Assembly (NCBI GenBank): GCA_937125135.1
Contig: CAKZLD010000114.1
Coordinates: 1-35,008 of the forward strand
Source: an uncultured Ignavibacterium sp.
Lineage (GTDB): Bacteria; Bacteroidota; Ignavibacteria; Ignavibacteriales; Ignavibacteriaceae
Length of the DNA stretch: 35,008 nucleotides
Direction: 5' to 3'
Shown piece by piece: positions 1 through 7,572 of the stretch (positions are counted from its first letter, which is position 1; every line of letters starts with the position of its first letter). Both the position numbers and the translations under genes were made by a program. Below the pieces are notes generated by a model. The model saw nothing but the letters and a program-made list of their open reading frames with translations, did not search any database and was not told the origin of the DNA.

Positions 1-153
1 GTGGTTGTTTTTTCAGATTTTCATGATACACTCGCTACAAAATTCTATACCGAATCTGGAATTGAAATTGTAAAACTTCCTATGCCAGACAGACTGATAA
101 ATTATAATTTGGAAAGTTATACTTCTGCGAAAAAAACGGAGAAGTCAAATTAG
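1..153 (+). CDS. 3' end of an unrecognised gene (cut by the window edge)
   Basis: An open frame runs from the first base to a TAG at 151-153 and gives 50 residues, including FSDFHDTLATKFY and KLPMPDRLINYN. The N-terminal part lies outside the window, so the GTG at position 1 need not be the start. The tail ends in a lysine-rich stretch typical of a protein C-terminus. I do not recognise the family. The next gene starts at the adjacent base (154), and its ribosome binding site lies inside this frame, so the two are probably cotranscribed and translationally coupled. Confidence 0.6.
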   Translation: MVVFSDFHDTLATKFYTESGIEIVKLPMPDRLINYNLESYTSAKKTEKSN

Positions 154-1029
154 TTGTTAAAGAATAAAAAAATCAGTTTCTTCCTGCCCATACTTCCAAT
201 TTTATTTTGGGGACTTTCTTTTATCTCTACAAAACAATTATTAAACGAGATTACTCCTGAAATGATCATCGTTATGAGATTATCTCTTGCTATTAGTCTA
301 CTTGTAATTGTTTTAATCATCAAAAAAATTTCTTTTTCTGTTGATATAGATAACCTCAAGAAGATTTTATTGCTTGCCGCAGTTGCCGTTTTTCACTTAT
401 GGATTCAGATAACAGGATTAAAATTTACATCAGCATCAAACACAGGCTGGATAATAGGAACAGCACCAATATTTATGGCAATTCTCGGTTATTTCTATTT
501 CAAAGAAAAGATTTCATTTAAAAAGCTTTTGGGAATTATAATCGCCTTTTCAGGATTGCTTATTCTTGTTGGAAAGGGAAACCCGTTTAATATTGATCTG
601 ATAAATAATATCGGTGATTGGCTTGTTTTATTAAGTGCATTCACCTGGGGAGTTTATTCAATTATCAATAAGAAAATAACTTTGAATTTTTCATCCGTAA
701 AAACAATTTTTTATCTGTTTCTGATAATGATTATAATAATTCTACCTTTTAACATCAATCAAAACAATTTTTATTCTTTAATCAATCTTTCAGCTTTGGG
801 ATGGATTAATATTCTGTTTCTTGGATTGTTGTGTTCTGGAGTTTCTTATGTAATCTGGTCATATCTATTGAGAGAAATGAGTTCTGCAAAAGTCGGTGCA
901 TATCTTTACATTGAACCGTTTATAACTTTTATTGGTGCGTGGATTTTATTGAAAGAAGAAATTACTTTTTTAATGTTGCTCAGTGGTATCATAATTACTT
1001 TTGGGGTCTATTTAGTAAATAAGGAGTGA
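154..1029 (+). CDS. EamA / DMT-superfamily transporter
   Basis: A 291-residue very hydrophobic protein with about ten membrane segments arranged as two EamA repeats (roughly residues 7-140 and 150-290). The first helix carries the FWGLSFISTK signature seen in many drug/metabolite transporters. Members export amino acids, nucleosides or other metabolites across the inner membrane; the substrate cannot be told from the sequence. The start is the TTG at 154, directly after the stop of the previous gene. GGAGAAG at 138-144 is well placed, and the next in-frame Met would remove the first helix. The length is normal for the family. Confidence 0.88.
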   Translation: MLKNKKISFFLPILPILFWGLSFISTKQLLNEITPEMIIVMRLSLAISLLVIVLIIKKISFSVDIDNLKKILLLAAVAVFHLWIQITGLKFTSASNTGWIIGTAPIFMAILGYFYFKEKISFKKLLGIIIAFSGLLILVGKGNPFNIDLINNIGDWLVLLSAFTWGVYSIINKKITLNFSSVKTIFYLFLIMIIIILPFNINQNNFYSLINLSALGWINILFLGLLCSGVSYVIWSYLLREMSSAKVGAYLYIEPFITFIGAWILLKEEITFLMLLSGIIITFGVYLVNKE

Positions 1030-1122
1030 TTTAATCATAAGAACTTTTCCCGATTATATTCTTTAAAGGTTTTTTTATTTGTGAGAAATCATTAATATTG
1101 AAACAAATATTTCGAGGGAAAA

Positions 1123-1482
1123 ATGAAACAACAGATATTTTTCATTGCTTTATTTGTTGCTGCCATTTCTTATCTTTCCTTTCCGCAATCCAGAACCGAA
1201 ATGGAGATTGACTCTCTTCTTGTTAATGCAAAAAAAGGAATTTATTGGGGATTAATGAACATTCCTGTTAAAAAAGTAAAGATTGAAAAATCTTTGATAA
1301 TGAATGACAAACTAATCGCTCGTGTAAAGGTAATTAAAGAACTTAACGGAATTAAAATAGAATCCACAGGATATAACAATACAAATGAAATGACAATAAC
1401 TCTATTTCGCTCAGCAGATAGTTTAATAAAAGAAGGTTATATAAAAAGGGGAGATTTGGAAAATTATTCTTCCGAAGAATAG
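1123..1482 (+). CDS. small secreted protein of unknown function
   Basis: A 119-residue protein with a clear Sec signal peptide (basic start, then a hydrophobic run to about residue 20, ending near PQS). The mature part is about 95 residues, charged, with no cysteine, and probably mixed alpha/beta. GAGGG at 1114-1118 lies just before the ATG at 1123. There is a 93-bp gap after the EamA gene. An 8-bp inverted repeat (AGTTTTTC at 1481-1488 with GAAAAACT at 1512-1519) follows the gene but has no T-run, so I do not call it a terminator. I do not recognise the family; periplasmic or outer-membrane-associated location is likely. Confidence 0.6.
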   Translation: MKQQIFFIALFVAAISYLSFPQSRTEMEIDSLLVNAKKGIYWGLMNIPVKKVKIEKSLIMNDKLIARVKVIKELNGIKIESTGYNNTNEMTITLFRSADSLIKEGYIKRGDLENYSSEE

Positions 1483-1553
1483 TTTTTCAGAAAAAGCATT
1501 TTGTGAAAGACGAAAAACTATAAACTCATGCGGTGGGATAATATTCTGTTGTT

Positions 1554-1855
1554 TTAGAGAATCTTTTTATAATTGATTATAGCAAGGGAATTAAAGATAA
1601 TAGCAAATACAACTATAATGGTCAAATAGTTTATCACATCAAAAAAACCGCTTCCTTTTAAAACAATCATACGCATCACTTCGATAAAATAGCTCACCGG
1701 ATTTAAGTAAGCTAAAACTCTTGCCCACGCTGGCATATTTTCAATCGGTGAGAAAAGACCACCAAGTAAGACGAAAATTGTCATAAAGAAATAAGCAATA
1801 AACATTGCCTGCTGTTGGGTTTCTGCAAAGGTAGAGGTCAGCAGCCATAAACGAT
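1554..1855 (-). pseudogene. remnant of an ABC-2 type permease (C-terminal ~100 residues)
   Basis: The minus-strand frame ending at the TAA of 1554-1556 reads STFAETQQQAMFIAYFF, then GGLFSPIENMPAW and YLNPVSYFIEVMR. These are signature stretches of the C-terminal membrane domain of ABC-2 permeases of the YbhR/YhhJ type, which work in HlyD-ABC-permease export systems. Only about 100 of the usual 370 or so residues remain. No start codon with a ribosome binding site precedes the homologous part. The frame simply emerges from the ATPase remnant near 1845-1856, so a deletion has removed the ATPase C-terminus and the permease N-terminus and joined the rest. Function is almost certainly lost. Confidence 0.8.
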
Positions 1856-2488
1856 GTTTTCTGGAGAGACCATCTTAAGAATATTACCATTATGGATGAG
1901 TGCTATTCTGTCACAGACTTTTGCTTCATCCATATAAGGAGTTGAAACAAGAATGGTAATTCCCTGATTTTTCAGTCGCATTAAGATTTGTCAAAATTCC
2001 TTTTTCAAAACAGGATCAACTCCTGTTGTTGGCTCATCGAGTAAAAGAACTTTGGGTTTATGAATTAATGCACAACTTAATGCAAGTTTCTGTTTCATTC
2101 CTCCGCTTAATTTTCCAGCACGTCTTTTTTTGAACGGCTCAAGATGTTTGTAAATGTCAGCAATTAGTTCATAATTCTTTTCTATTGAAGTATTAAATAT
2201 TGTGGCAAAAAAATTCAAATTTTCTTCAACTGATAAATCTTGATATAAAGAAAATTTTCCCGGCATGTAAACAATGATTTTTCTGATTTCGGAATAATCT
2301 TTTACTACATCAAATTCCATAACTTTTGCAATACCATTATCTGCAAGTAAAATAGTTGCAAGAATTCTAAAAATAGAAGTTTTTCCATCTCCTTCTCGAA
2401 CGGAGAAAGAAACATTATTAACTGCAATGATTTTATTCTTCTTTGAAGGATAAGTTTTTGTTATCCTTTGTAATTCGATTGCGTTCAT
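1838..2488 (-). pseudogene. broken ABC transporter ATPase (YbhF/CcmA type)
   Basis: The frame starts at the ATG of 2486-2488 and keeps the ABC signature LSGGMKQKLALS, Walker B (VLLLDEPTTGVDP) and, after a stop, the region with STPYMDEAKVCDRIALIHNG. There are three lesions. The P-loop is gone: the sequence reads VREGDGKTSIFR where a GxxGxGKT loop of about ten more residues should stand, an in-frame loss. A TGA at 1991-1993 (KKEF*QILMRL) interrupts a frame that otherwise continues for 50 codons; intact relatives often have Trp there, so TGG to TGA is likely. Last, the gene is truncated and fused to permease sequence near 1850. Without a P-loop it could not bind ATP normally. Confidence 0.88.
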
Positions 2489-2493
2489 TATGA

Positions 2494-2773
2494 TTAAAAC
2501 TTTACTTCTCCATACATTCCTATTTTGATGAAACCATCGTTATTAACTTTTGTTTTGATTGCATAAACTAGATTTTCTCTTTCATCTTTAGTCTGAATAG
2601 TTTTGGGAGTGAATTCAGCTTTTGATTAAATCCAAATAAATCTCGTCATGTATTTCTTTCTTTTCTTCAGATACATTATCAACGAAAACTTTGACTTTTT
2701 GACCAAGCTTAATTTGTGTTAACTGCTTGCCAGTAATATATGCTCTAAAGGTCATTTCTAAAAGATTATTTGC
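2494..2773 (-). pseudogene. remnant of an HlyD-family periplasmic adaptor
   Basis: The minus strand encodes LLEMTFRAYITGKQL and IKLGQKVKVFVDN. In another frame it encodes KAEFTPKTIQTKDER and DGFIKIGMYGEVKF, ending in TAA at 2494-2496. Together these are the C-terminal part of an HlyD/YhiI-type adaptor that bridges an ABC exporter to TolC. A frameshift lies near 2660. In the restored frame a TAA at 2626-2628 interrupts what would be WISDKAEF in relatives (here WI*SKAEF). The N-terminal two thirds cannot be recognised; 2774-2905 is open on this strand but does not look like HlyD. The remnant ends 5 nt before the ATPase start, the usual gene order for these exporters. Confidence 0.8.
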
Positions 2774-2927
2774 ATTTGAGTTTAATGATAGTTTGATACA
2801 GATCATTTGGATTAAACTAAATAGAGTTTGAGAAGAAAAGAAGTTTGGTGCAATTTTAATTTCAAATTCTAAGAAATATAAATTGAGACACACCTCGGAT
2901 ATCAAATAAATTTTGTTACAATTTTTC

Positions 2928-2933
2928 TTGACA
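2928..2933 (+). promoter_or_regulatory. candidate -35 element (TTGACA)
   Basis: A perfect TTGACA lies 71 nt before the M20 peptidase start. No equally good -10 sits at 17 bp; TAACTC is at 2951-2956, overlapping the left palindrome of the operator pair. It is a plausible promoter for the 3005-14685 gene series, but the assignment is tentative because promoter rules for this phylum are not well defined. Confidence 0.35.
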
Positions 2934-2947
2934 AATTAATATTTTTT

Positions 2948-3003
2948 TTGTAACTCTGTAATAGAAATTACAAGTTTTGTTATAACTGTAAATAGAGTTA
3001 CAA
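2948..3003. promoter_or_regulatory. paired palindromic operator-like sites before the peptidase operon
   Basis: Two near-copies of a palindrome of the form CTGTAA-N6-TTACA lie at 2956-2972 and 2986-3002, 30 bp apart (about three helical turns). Outer arms TTGTAACTCT (2948-2957) and AGAGTTACAA (2994-3003) are perfect 10-bp inverted repeats. A further half-site GTTACAA is at 2915-2921. The second site ends one base before the ATG at 3005, so a bound protein would also cover the ribosome binding region. Such pairs are typical of dimeric repressors (TetR, GntR and similar). They could belong to the peptidase operon or be a leftover of the decayed exporter on the left, whose relatives are often TetR-controlled. 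Confidence 0.6.
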
Positions 3004-3004
3004 A

Positions 3005-4105
3005 ATGAATCCAAGTAGAATCATAGAAATATTCTTCGAGCTTATAAGAATAAATGCTTTGAGTCAGCAGGAAAAACCACTTGCAGATTTTATCCAATCC
3101 TTTCTCTTAAATCTTGGCTATAATGTTGAAATTGATGCTTCATCAAAATACACCGGTAGTAATACAGGTAATTTGATTTGTAAAATCGGAAGCGGTGGTG
3201 ATTTTGTTATGACTGCACATATGGATACTGCTCGTCCAACTGAAAATGTAAAACCAATTATTACTAACGATCGAATAACCTCTTCTGGCGATACAGTACT
3301 CGGCGTTGATAATCGTGCAGGTGTTGCTGTTCTTCTTTATACACTCGAAAAGATTTCTAAAGAAAATATTCCTATAAAAGATTTTACAGTAGCTTTTACA
3401 ACCTGCGAAGAAACTACTCTCTTCGGTTCAAAATATCTTGGATTGAATGGCAATATTAAAAAAGGATTTGTTTTTGATTCGGGATATAGACCCGGTAGTT
3501 TCATTTATTCTGCTTGCGGTGCTATTGGATTTAATTTGAAAGTAATTGGGAAAGCATCTCACTCAGGAATATATCCCGAAAAAGGTATCAATTCTCTTTT
3601 AGTCGCTTCAAAAGCAATTTCAAAACTTCCACTCGGAAGAATTGATGAAGAAACAACTATGAATATCGGTACATTAAAAAGTGGTTCGGCGGTAAATGTT
3701 GTTCCCGAGCTGACAGAAATAGTTGGAGAAGTCAGGTCTTTTAACACTGATAAAGCCGAAAAAAATTTTGATCAACTAGTGCAAACTTTCAGAGAAGAAG
3801 CGCAATTACAAAATGCTAAAATTGAATATGAACATTTCTGGGATTTTAAACCTTACACTATTCCTGAAGATTCAGAGGTTTATAAAGACATTATAAAAGT
3901 AATTACAAAGGTTGGATTGGTCCCCACTCCAAAAATTTCTTTTGGTGGCAGTGATGCAAATTCTCTTAATGCAAACGGTATTCAATCGGTGAATATTGGT
4001 ATCGGGGCACAAAATCCACATTCAAATGATGAATTTGTTTTCATCGAAGATTTAATAAAGTCTGCTGAAATAGCACTCGAATTAGTTAAAAAGGATTCTT
4101 TATGA
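3005..4105 (+). CDS. M20-family metallopeptidase (PepT-like)
   Basis: A 366-residue cytosolic peptidase of the M20 family, closest in pattern to tripeptidase T-like proteins. The two-zinc site is visible: H72 and D74 in TAHMDT, D102 in GVDNRAG, E135/E136 in TCEETT (catalytic base and ligand), D158 in FDSGYR and H339 in AQNPHSND. H186 in ASHSG belongs to the dimerisation (lid) domain, residues about 175-285. There is no signal peptide. It would cut short peptides or dipeptides. It is the first gene of a cluster: its last 4 nt overlap the start of the cyanophycinase-family gene. Start at ATG 3005; the operator pair covers the upstream sequence and leaves no obvious Shine-Dalgarno, which may be part of its control. 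Confidence 0.88.
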   Translation: MNPSRIIEIFFELIRINALSQQEKPLADFIQSFLLNLGYNVEIDASSKYTGSNTGNLICKIGSGGDFVMTAHMDTARPTENVKPIITNDRITSSGDTVLGVDNRAGVAVLLYTLEKISKENIPIKDFTVAFTTCEETTLFGSKYLGLNGNIKKGFVFDSGYRPGSFIYSACGAIGFNLKVIGKASHSGIYPEKGINSLLVASKAISKLPLGRIDEETTMNIGTLKSGSAVNVVPELTEIVGEVRSFNTDKAEKNFDQLVQTFREEAQLQNAKIEYEHFWDFKPYTIPEDSEVYKDIIKVITKVGLVPTPKISFGGSDANSLNANGIQSVNIGIGAQNPHSNDEFVFIEDLIKSAEIALELVKKDSL

Positions 4106-4968
4106 AATTTCAGAACTTAAAAAATCTTACTCTTACTCTTTTTCTCACTCTTACTTTATCTTCTTTTTTACTTGCTCAAAGTAAGGGTCATTTGGTTATA
4201 ATCGGCGGAGTTCACACAACCGAGACTTCCAAAAGATTTATTGAGCTTGCAGGTAAAGAACAAGCAAGAATAATCATTATTCCGAATGCCGGTTCTAATC
4301 CGTTGAGGAACAGTTTACTTCATAAACAAGAGTTTGAAGAGCTTGGGGCAAAAGCTGATTATATTCTATTTACTAAAGAGTCGGCTGATGCTGATTCAAA
4401 TCTCAATAAAATGAAATGGGCTAATGCAGTTTATTTTCTCGGAGGCGATCAAAGTGATTTGACAAAAGATATGCTTGGAACAAAACTTCTCGATTTAGTA
4501 TATGATATTTACTACAAAGGCGGTGTTGTGGGTGGTTCAAGTGCAGGTGCAGCAGTTATGAGCGAAGTTATGATTACAGGGAATGAATTGCTGAATAAAG
4601 ATTCTTCTTCTGCTTTTATTTCAATTCAAAAAGGAAATATTGAAACTTCAAAAGGCTTTGGTTTTATAAAGAATGCAATAATTGATCAACACTTTCTGAA
4701 GAGAAAGAGACACAACCGCTTGATTACATTGATGTGCGAGAATCCAAATCTACTTGGAATTGCAATTGATGAAGCCACGGCAATTGTGGTTAATCCAGAT
4801 GACACATTTGAAGTAATCGGAGATAATCAGGTAGTTGTATATGACCCAACAGAATCTGAAAATATTCGCACAGATGAGAAGGGAAATTTCGGAATTACTA
4901 ATATGAAAATGCATCTTCTGATTAATGGAAATAAATTCGATATGAAATCAAAAAGAGTAATTAAATGA
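4102..4968 (+). CDS. cyanophycinase-family (S51) serine peptidase, exported
   Basis: A 288-residue protein with an N-terminal signal peptide (to about residue 26, LLAQS), so probably periplasmic. Family S51 marks are complete: GGDQ with Q117, the nucleophile elbow GGSSAGA with S147, the DQHF motif (D195, Q196, H197) followed by RKRHNRL (R201, R203, R206), and IDEATA with E224. In cyanophycinase these positions form the catalytic centre and the pocket for beta-linked Asp-Arg units. Related S51 peptidases (peptidase E) cut Asp-X dipeptides. Cyanophycinase or isoaspartyl-type dipeptide release is the best guess. It overlaps the peptidase before it and the transporter after it by 4 nt each, so the three are one translational unit. 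Confidence 0.85.
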   Translation: MKFQNLKNLTLTLFLTLTLSSFLLAQSKGHLVIIGGVHTTETSKRFIELAGKEQARIIIIPNAGSNPLRNSLLHKQEFEELGAKADYILFTKESADADSNLNKMKWANAVYFLGGDQSDLTKDMLGTKLLDLVYDIYYKGGVVGGSSAGAAVMSEVMITGNELLNKDSSSAFISIQKGNIETSKGFGFIKNAIIDQHFLKRKRHNRLITLMCENPNLLGIAIDEATAIVVNPDDTFEVIGDNQVVVYDPTESENIRTDEKGNFGITNMKMHLLINGNKFDMKSKRVIK

Positions 4969-6377
4969 GTGAACAGAAGAATAAATTCCGTCTGAAGGTA
5001 CCAAACACTTACCTTTTAATTTTTTCTCTGCTGGTACTAATTGCTGCGATGACCTGGATTATACCTGGCGGAAGATACGAACGAGTGATAATAAATAACA
5101 GAGAAGTAGTTGTTCCGAATTCTTTCAAATATGTTGAGAGTCATCCTCAGGGATTATTCGATTTATTTATTTCACCACTTAAAGGTTTCGTTGAAGCAGG
5201 TTTGATTATTGGTTTTGTCCTTATTGTTGGAGGTGCATTTAATGTTCTTGCCAAAACTGATGCAATAACTTCTCTGATTACCAAATTAGCAAAAGCACAT
5301 AGAAGTTCTCCGATACTTAGAAGATTATTCATTCCCGTTTTGATGTTAATGTTTTCTTTGGGTGGTGCAACTTTCGGAATGAATGAAGAAATAATTCCAT
5401 TCGTATTAATTATTGTTCCTATTTGTCTTGCTCTCGGTTATGATTCAATAGTCGGAGTTGCAATTCCACTTATTGGCGCACATATCGGATTTGCAAGTGC
5501 TTTCCTCAATCCATTTAATGTCGGCATCGCACAGGGAATTGCAGAAGTTCCTCTCTTTTCAGGAATAGGTTACAGGGTTATTTGCTGGGCAATTTCAACA
5601 ATAGTAGCGATTGTATTTCTACTTTGGTATGTGAAAAGATTATCTAAAAATCCTAAGATTAGTCCAATGTATCTTGAAGATGAAGAACGAAGAAAAAATG
5701 AACATTTTGATGAAGTCTATAACAGCAATAATCATTTTTCAATTAAACACAAATTAGTTTTAATAACCTTCGCTCTTTCACTTGTTTTACTCGTAGTTGG
5801 TGTAATAGAATTTCATTGGTATATAGAAGAGATTGCCGGAATGTTTTTCATTATGGGAATAGTAGTTGGAATAATCGGTGGATTAAAAAGTGATGATTTG
5901 ATTAAAGCTTTTATTGATGGTGCAAAGGATTTGGTTGGAACTGCACTGATAATTGCACTCGCTCGTGCAACTCTCGTTTTATCAAGAGACGCTAATATCA
6001 TTGATACAATTTTATACGGATTATCTCCTTATATCGAATCATCATCTCCGATTTTCGCATCACAGAAAATGTTCATTGTTCAGGCAATTATTAATTTCTT
6101 TGTTCATTCAGGAAGTGGACAGGCTGCTTTAACAATGCCGATAATGGCTCCTCTTTCAGATTTAGCCGGCGTTTCAAGACAAACAGCAATTTTGGCTTTT
6201 CAGTTTGGTGAATATACAAATATTATAATACCAACATCTGCAGTTACTATGGGTGCGTTATCAATGGCTCGGGTCCCTTGGGATAGATGGGCAAAATGGG
6301 TGTTGCCATTAATGATAGCTCTTTTTATTCTGGGGTTTATTCTTCTTATTCCGCCAAATTTATTCGGATGGCAATGA
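4965..6377 (+). CDS. YfcC-family (DcuC-like) carrier
   Basis: A 470-residue inner-membrane carrier with about twelve helices. It begins with a hydrophilic KFRLKVPNTY leader and TWIIPGGRYER after helix 1. The central GGATFGMNEEIIPF and GAHIGFASAFLNPFNVGIAQ stretches, the cytoplasmic loop near residues 225-260 and the late VHSGSGQAALTMPIMAPLSD motif are typical of YfcC proteins in the C4-dicarboxylate anaerobic carrier superfamily. Some members of this superfamily are arginine/ornithine antiporters (streptococcal ArcD), so an amino acid or dipeptide substrate would fit the two peptidases encoded just before it. The start overlaps the S51 gene stop as ATGA. The substrate itself is inferred only. 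Confidence 0.85.
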   Translation: MSEQKNKFRLKVPNTYLLIFSLLVLIAAMTWIIPGGRYERVIINNREVVVPNSFKYVESHPQGLFDLFISPLKGFVEAGLIIGFVLIVGGAFNVLAKTDAITSLITKLAKAHRSSPILRRLFIPVLMLMFSLGGATFGMNEEIIPFVLIIVPICLALGYDSIVGVAIPLIGAHIGFASAFLNPFNVGIAQGIAEVPLFSGIGYRVICWAISTIVAIVFLLWYVKRLSKNPKISPMYLEDEERRKNEHFDEVYNSNNHFSIKHKLVLITFALSLVLLVVGVIEFHWYIEEIAGMFFIMGIVVGIIGGLKSDDLIKAFIDGAKDLVGTALIIALARATLVLSRDANIIDTILYGLSPYIESSSPIFASQKMFIVQAIINFFVHSGSGQAALTMPIMAPLSDLAGVSRQTAILAFQFGEYTNIIIPTSAVTMGALSMARVPWDRWAKWVLPLMIALFILGFILLIPPNLFGWQ

Positions 6378-6418
6378 CAACAATTTAATCATCATTTAAT
6401 AATTAAAAGAGGTGCACT

Positions 6419-7519
6419 ATGAAAAACTTCACTATTTCTTTTTTGATTTTTTTGTTTGGTCTTACTGACTTGTTTGCTCAAGCAACTTTCAGTACCGGAC
6501 AAATTGATGTAAATGTCAATACTTACGGAAGAATCAGAATTTTCACAACGAGTGATCAGGTAAGACATTTACAAAGAGCCTCTGCTTTGGTTGGTGTTGG
6601 CCCCACAAAAGTATGGGACTATCAAAATGATGCTGATGTTGAAGTTCCAACAGCGTTAGTGTCAAATCCAACTCTAAGCGATTTTGAAATTACCGGAACC
6701 TATAATAATGCTTACAGCGGAGCTCCACCAGATGTTTTAGTTAAATATAACATCTATAGTTGGACAAATGCGAAGTATATGATTCTTAAAATGACAATCA
6801 AAAACAGAGAAACAACCGCAATAAATGCAAAGATTGGTTTAGATATAATTCCAGAACTTAACCAAACTTACGGAAACGATACTGTTACATATCTTGCTTC
6901 AAACGGCATTGTCAGATTTCACAGAGGTACTTCAAGAAATATGGGTTTAAAGTTACTTTCTCATAATCTTCAATCGCTTTATTCATTTGAATGGTATTCA
7001 GGATACACAGTTGATTCAAGTTATTGGAACTGGTTGAATTATGGTTCAATTCAACCTCAGTTTCCGGGTGGTGTTGAAGGTCCTGTTACGATTCCCTCAC
7101 AAGCATTTGTAAATCTTAATCCCAATGATTCAATAGCTGTATTCTATGCTTTCGCAATTGGGGAAAATCAAGCTGAAATAATCTCAGCAATTAATGAAGC
7201 TCAAACAAAATATAATACTGTTTTGAGTGTTGATAATAAAATTTCTGAAATTCCTTCTGGATACTCGTTGGAACAAAATTATCCGAACCCATTCAATCCA
7301 AACACAAAAATTCGTTTCTCGATAAGTAACACTCAATTTGTTACTTTGAAAGTTTTTGATGTTTTGGGTAATGAAGTAGCTAATCTTGTAAATGAAGAAC
7401 TTACATCTGGAATTTATCAATATGATTTTGATGCTTCCAATTTAAGCAGCGGAGTTTATTATTATAAACTTCAGGCGGGCGACTTTACTGAAACTAAAAA
7501 AATGATTTTAATGAGATAG
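6419..7519 (+). CDS. T9SS-sorted secreted protein of unknown function
   Basis: A 366-residue protein with a signal peptide (MKNFTISFLIFLFGLTDLFAQA) and a type A T9SS sorting domain from about residue 279 (LEQNYPNPFNPNTKIRFSI to KKMILMR). The middle 250 residues look like a beta-rich domain with many Asn, Thr and aromatic residues; I recognise no catalytic motif. AGAGGTG lies just before the ATG. It follows the carrier gene by 41 bp and reads in the same direction, so it likely belongs to the same transcript. It may be a surface substrate-binding protein, but that is only a guess from position. Confidence 0.8.
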   Translation: MKNFTISFLIFLFGLTDLFAQATFSTGQIDVNVNTYGRIRIFTTSDQVRHLQRASALVGVGPTKVWDYQNDADVEVPTALVSNPTLSDFEITGTYNNAYSGAPPDVLVKYNIYSWTNAKYMILKMTIKNRETTAINAKIGLDIIPELNQTYGNDTVTYLASNGIVRFHRGTSRNMGLKLLSHNLQSLYSFEWYSGYTVDSSYWNWLNYGSIQPQFPGGVEGPVTIPSQAFVNLNPNDSIAVFYAFAIGENQAEIISAINEAQTKYNTVLSVDNKISEIPSGYSLEQNYPNPFNPNTKIRFSISNTQFVTLKVFDVLGNEVANLVNEELTSGIYQYDFDASNLSSGVYYYKLQAGDFTETKKMILMR

Positions 7520-7528
7520 ATAAAATTG

Positions 7529-7558
7529 CTGTCACGCTGAGCGAAGTCGAAGCGTGAC
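7529..7558 (+). repeat. REP-like hairpin, copy A
   Basis: GTCACGCT (7531-7538) and AGCGTGAC (7551-7558) are perfect 8-bp arms around GAGCGAAGTCGA. The core CTGTCACGCTGAG followed by TCGAA matches, with changes, two further copies at 16728-16750 and 16770-16791. Sequences of this type (GTCAC..CTGAG..GTCGAAG..GTGAC) recur in many genomes as dispersed palindromes. It sits between the T9SS protein and the RpiR regulator and ends only 14 nt before the regulator's start codon. Confidence 0.75.
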
Positions 7559-7572
7559 CAGCTTGATATTTT

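Noticed and set aside
150-359. Minus-strand open frame opposite the EamA gene
   Set aside because: It lies fully antisense to a well-supported transporter gene, has no family-like motifs and no ribosome binding site. The same holds for the other antisense or shifted frames within 3559-3747, 5147-6001, 7184-8643, 8522-9439, 11208-12942, 16148-16405, 26981-27701 and 29474-31849.
1991-2488. Intact short ABC ATPase
   Set aside because: It would be 165 residues ending at KKEF, but it lacks the P-loop and continues in frame after the TGA with the family's C-terminal motifs, so it is a broken gene rather than a short functional one.
2615-2905. Stand-alone 96-residue protein on the minus strand
   Set aside because: Only its second half resembles HlyD and the matching C-terminus lies in another frame downstream; it is part of a pseudogene, and the first half looks like non-coding AT-rich sequence.
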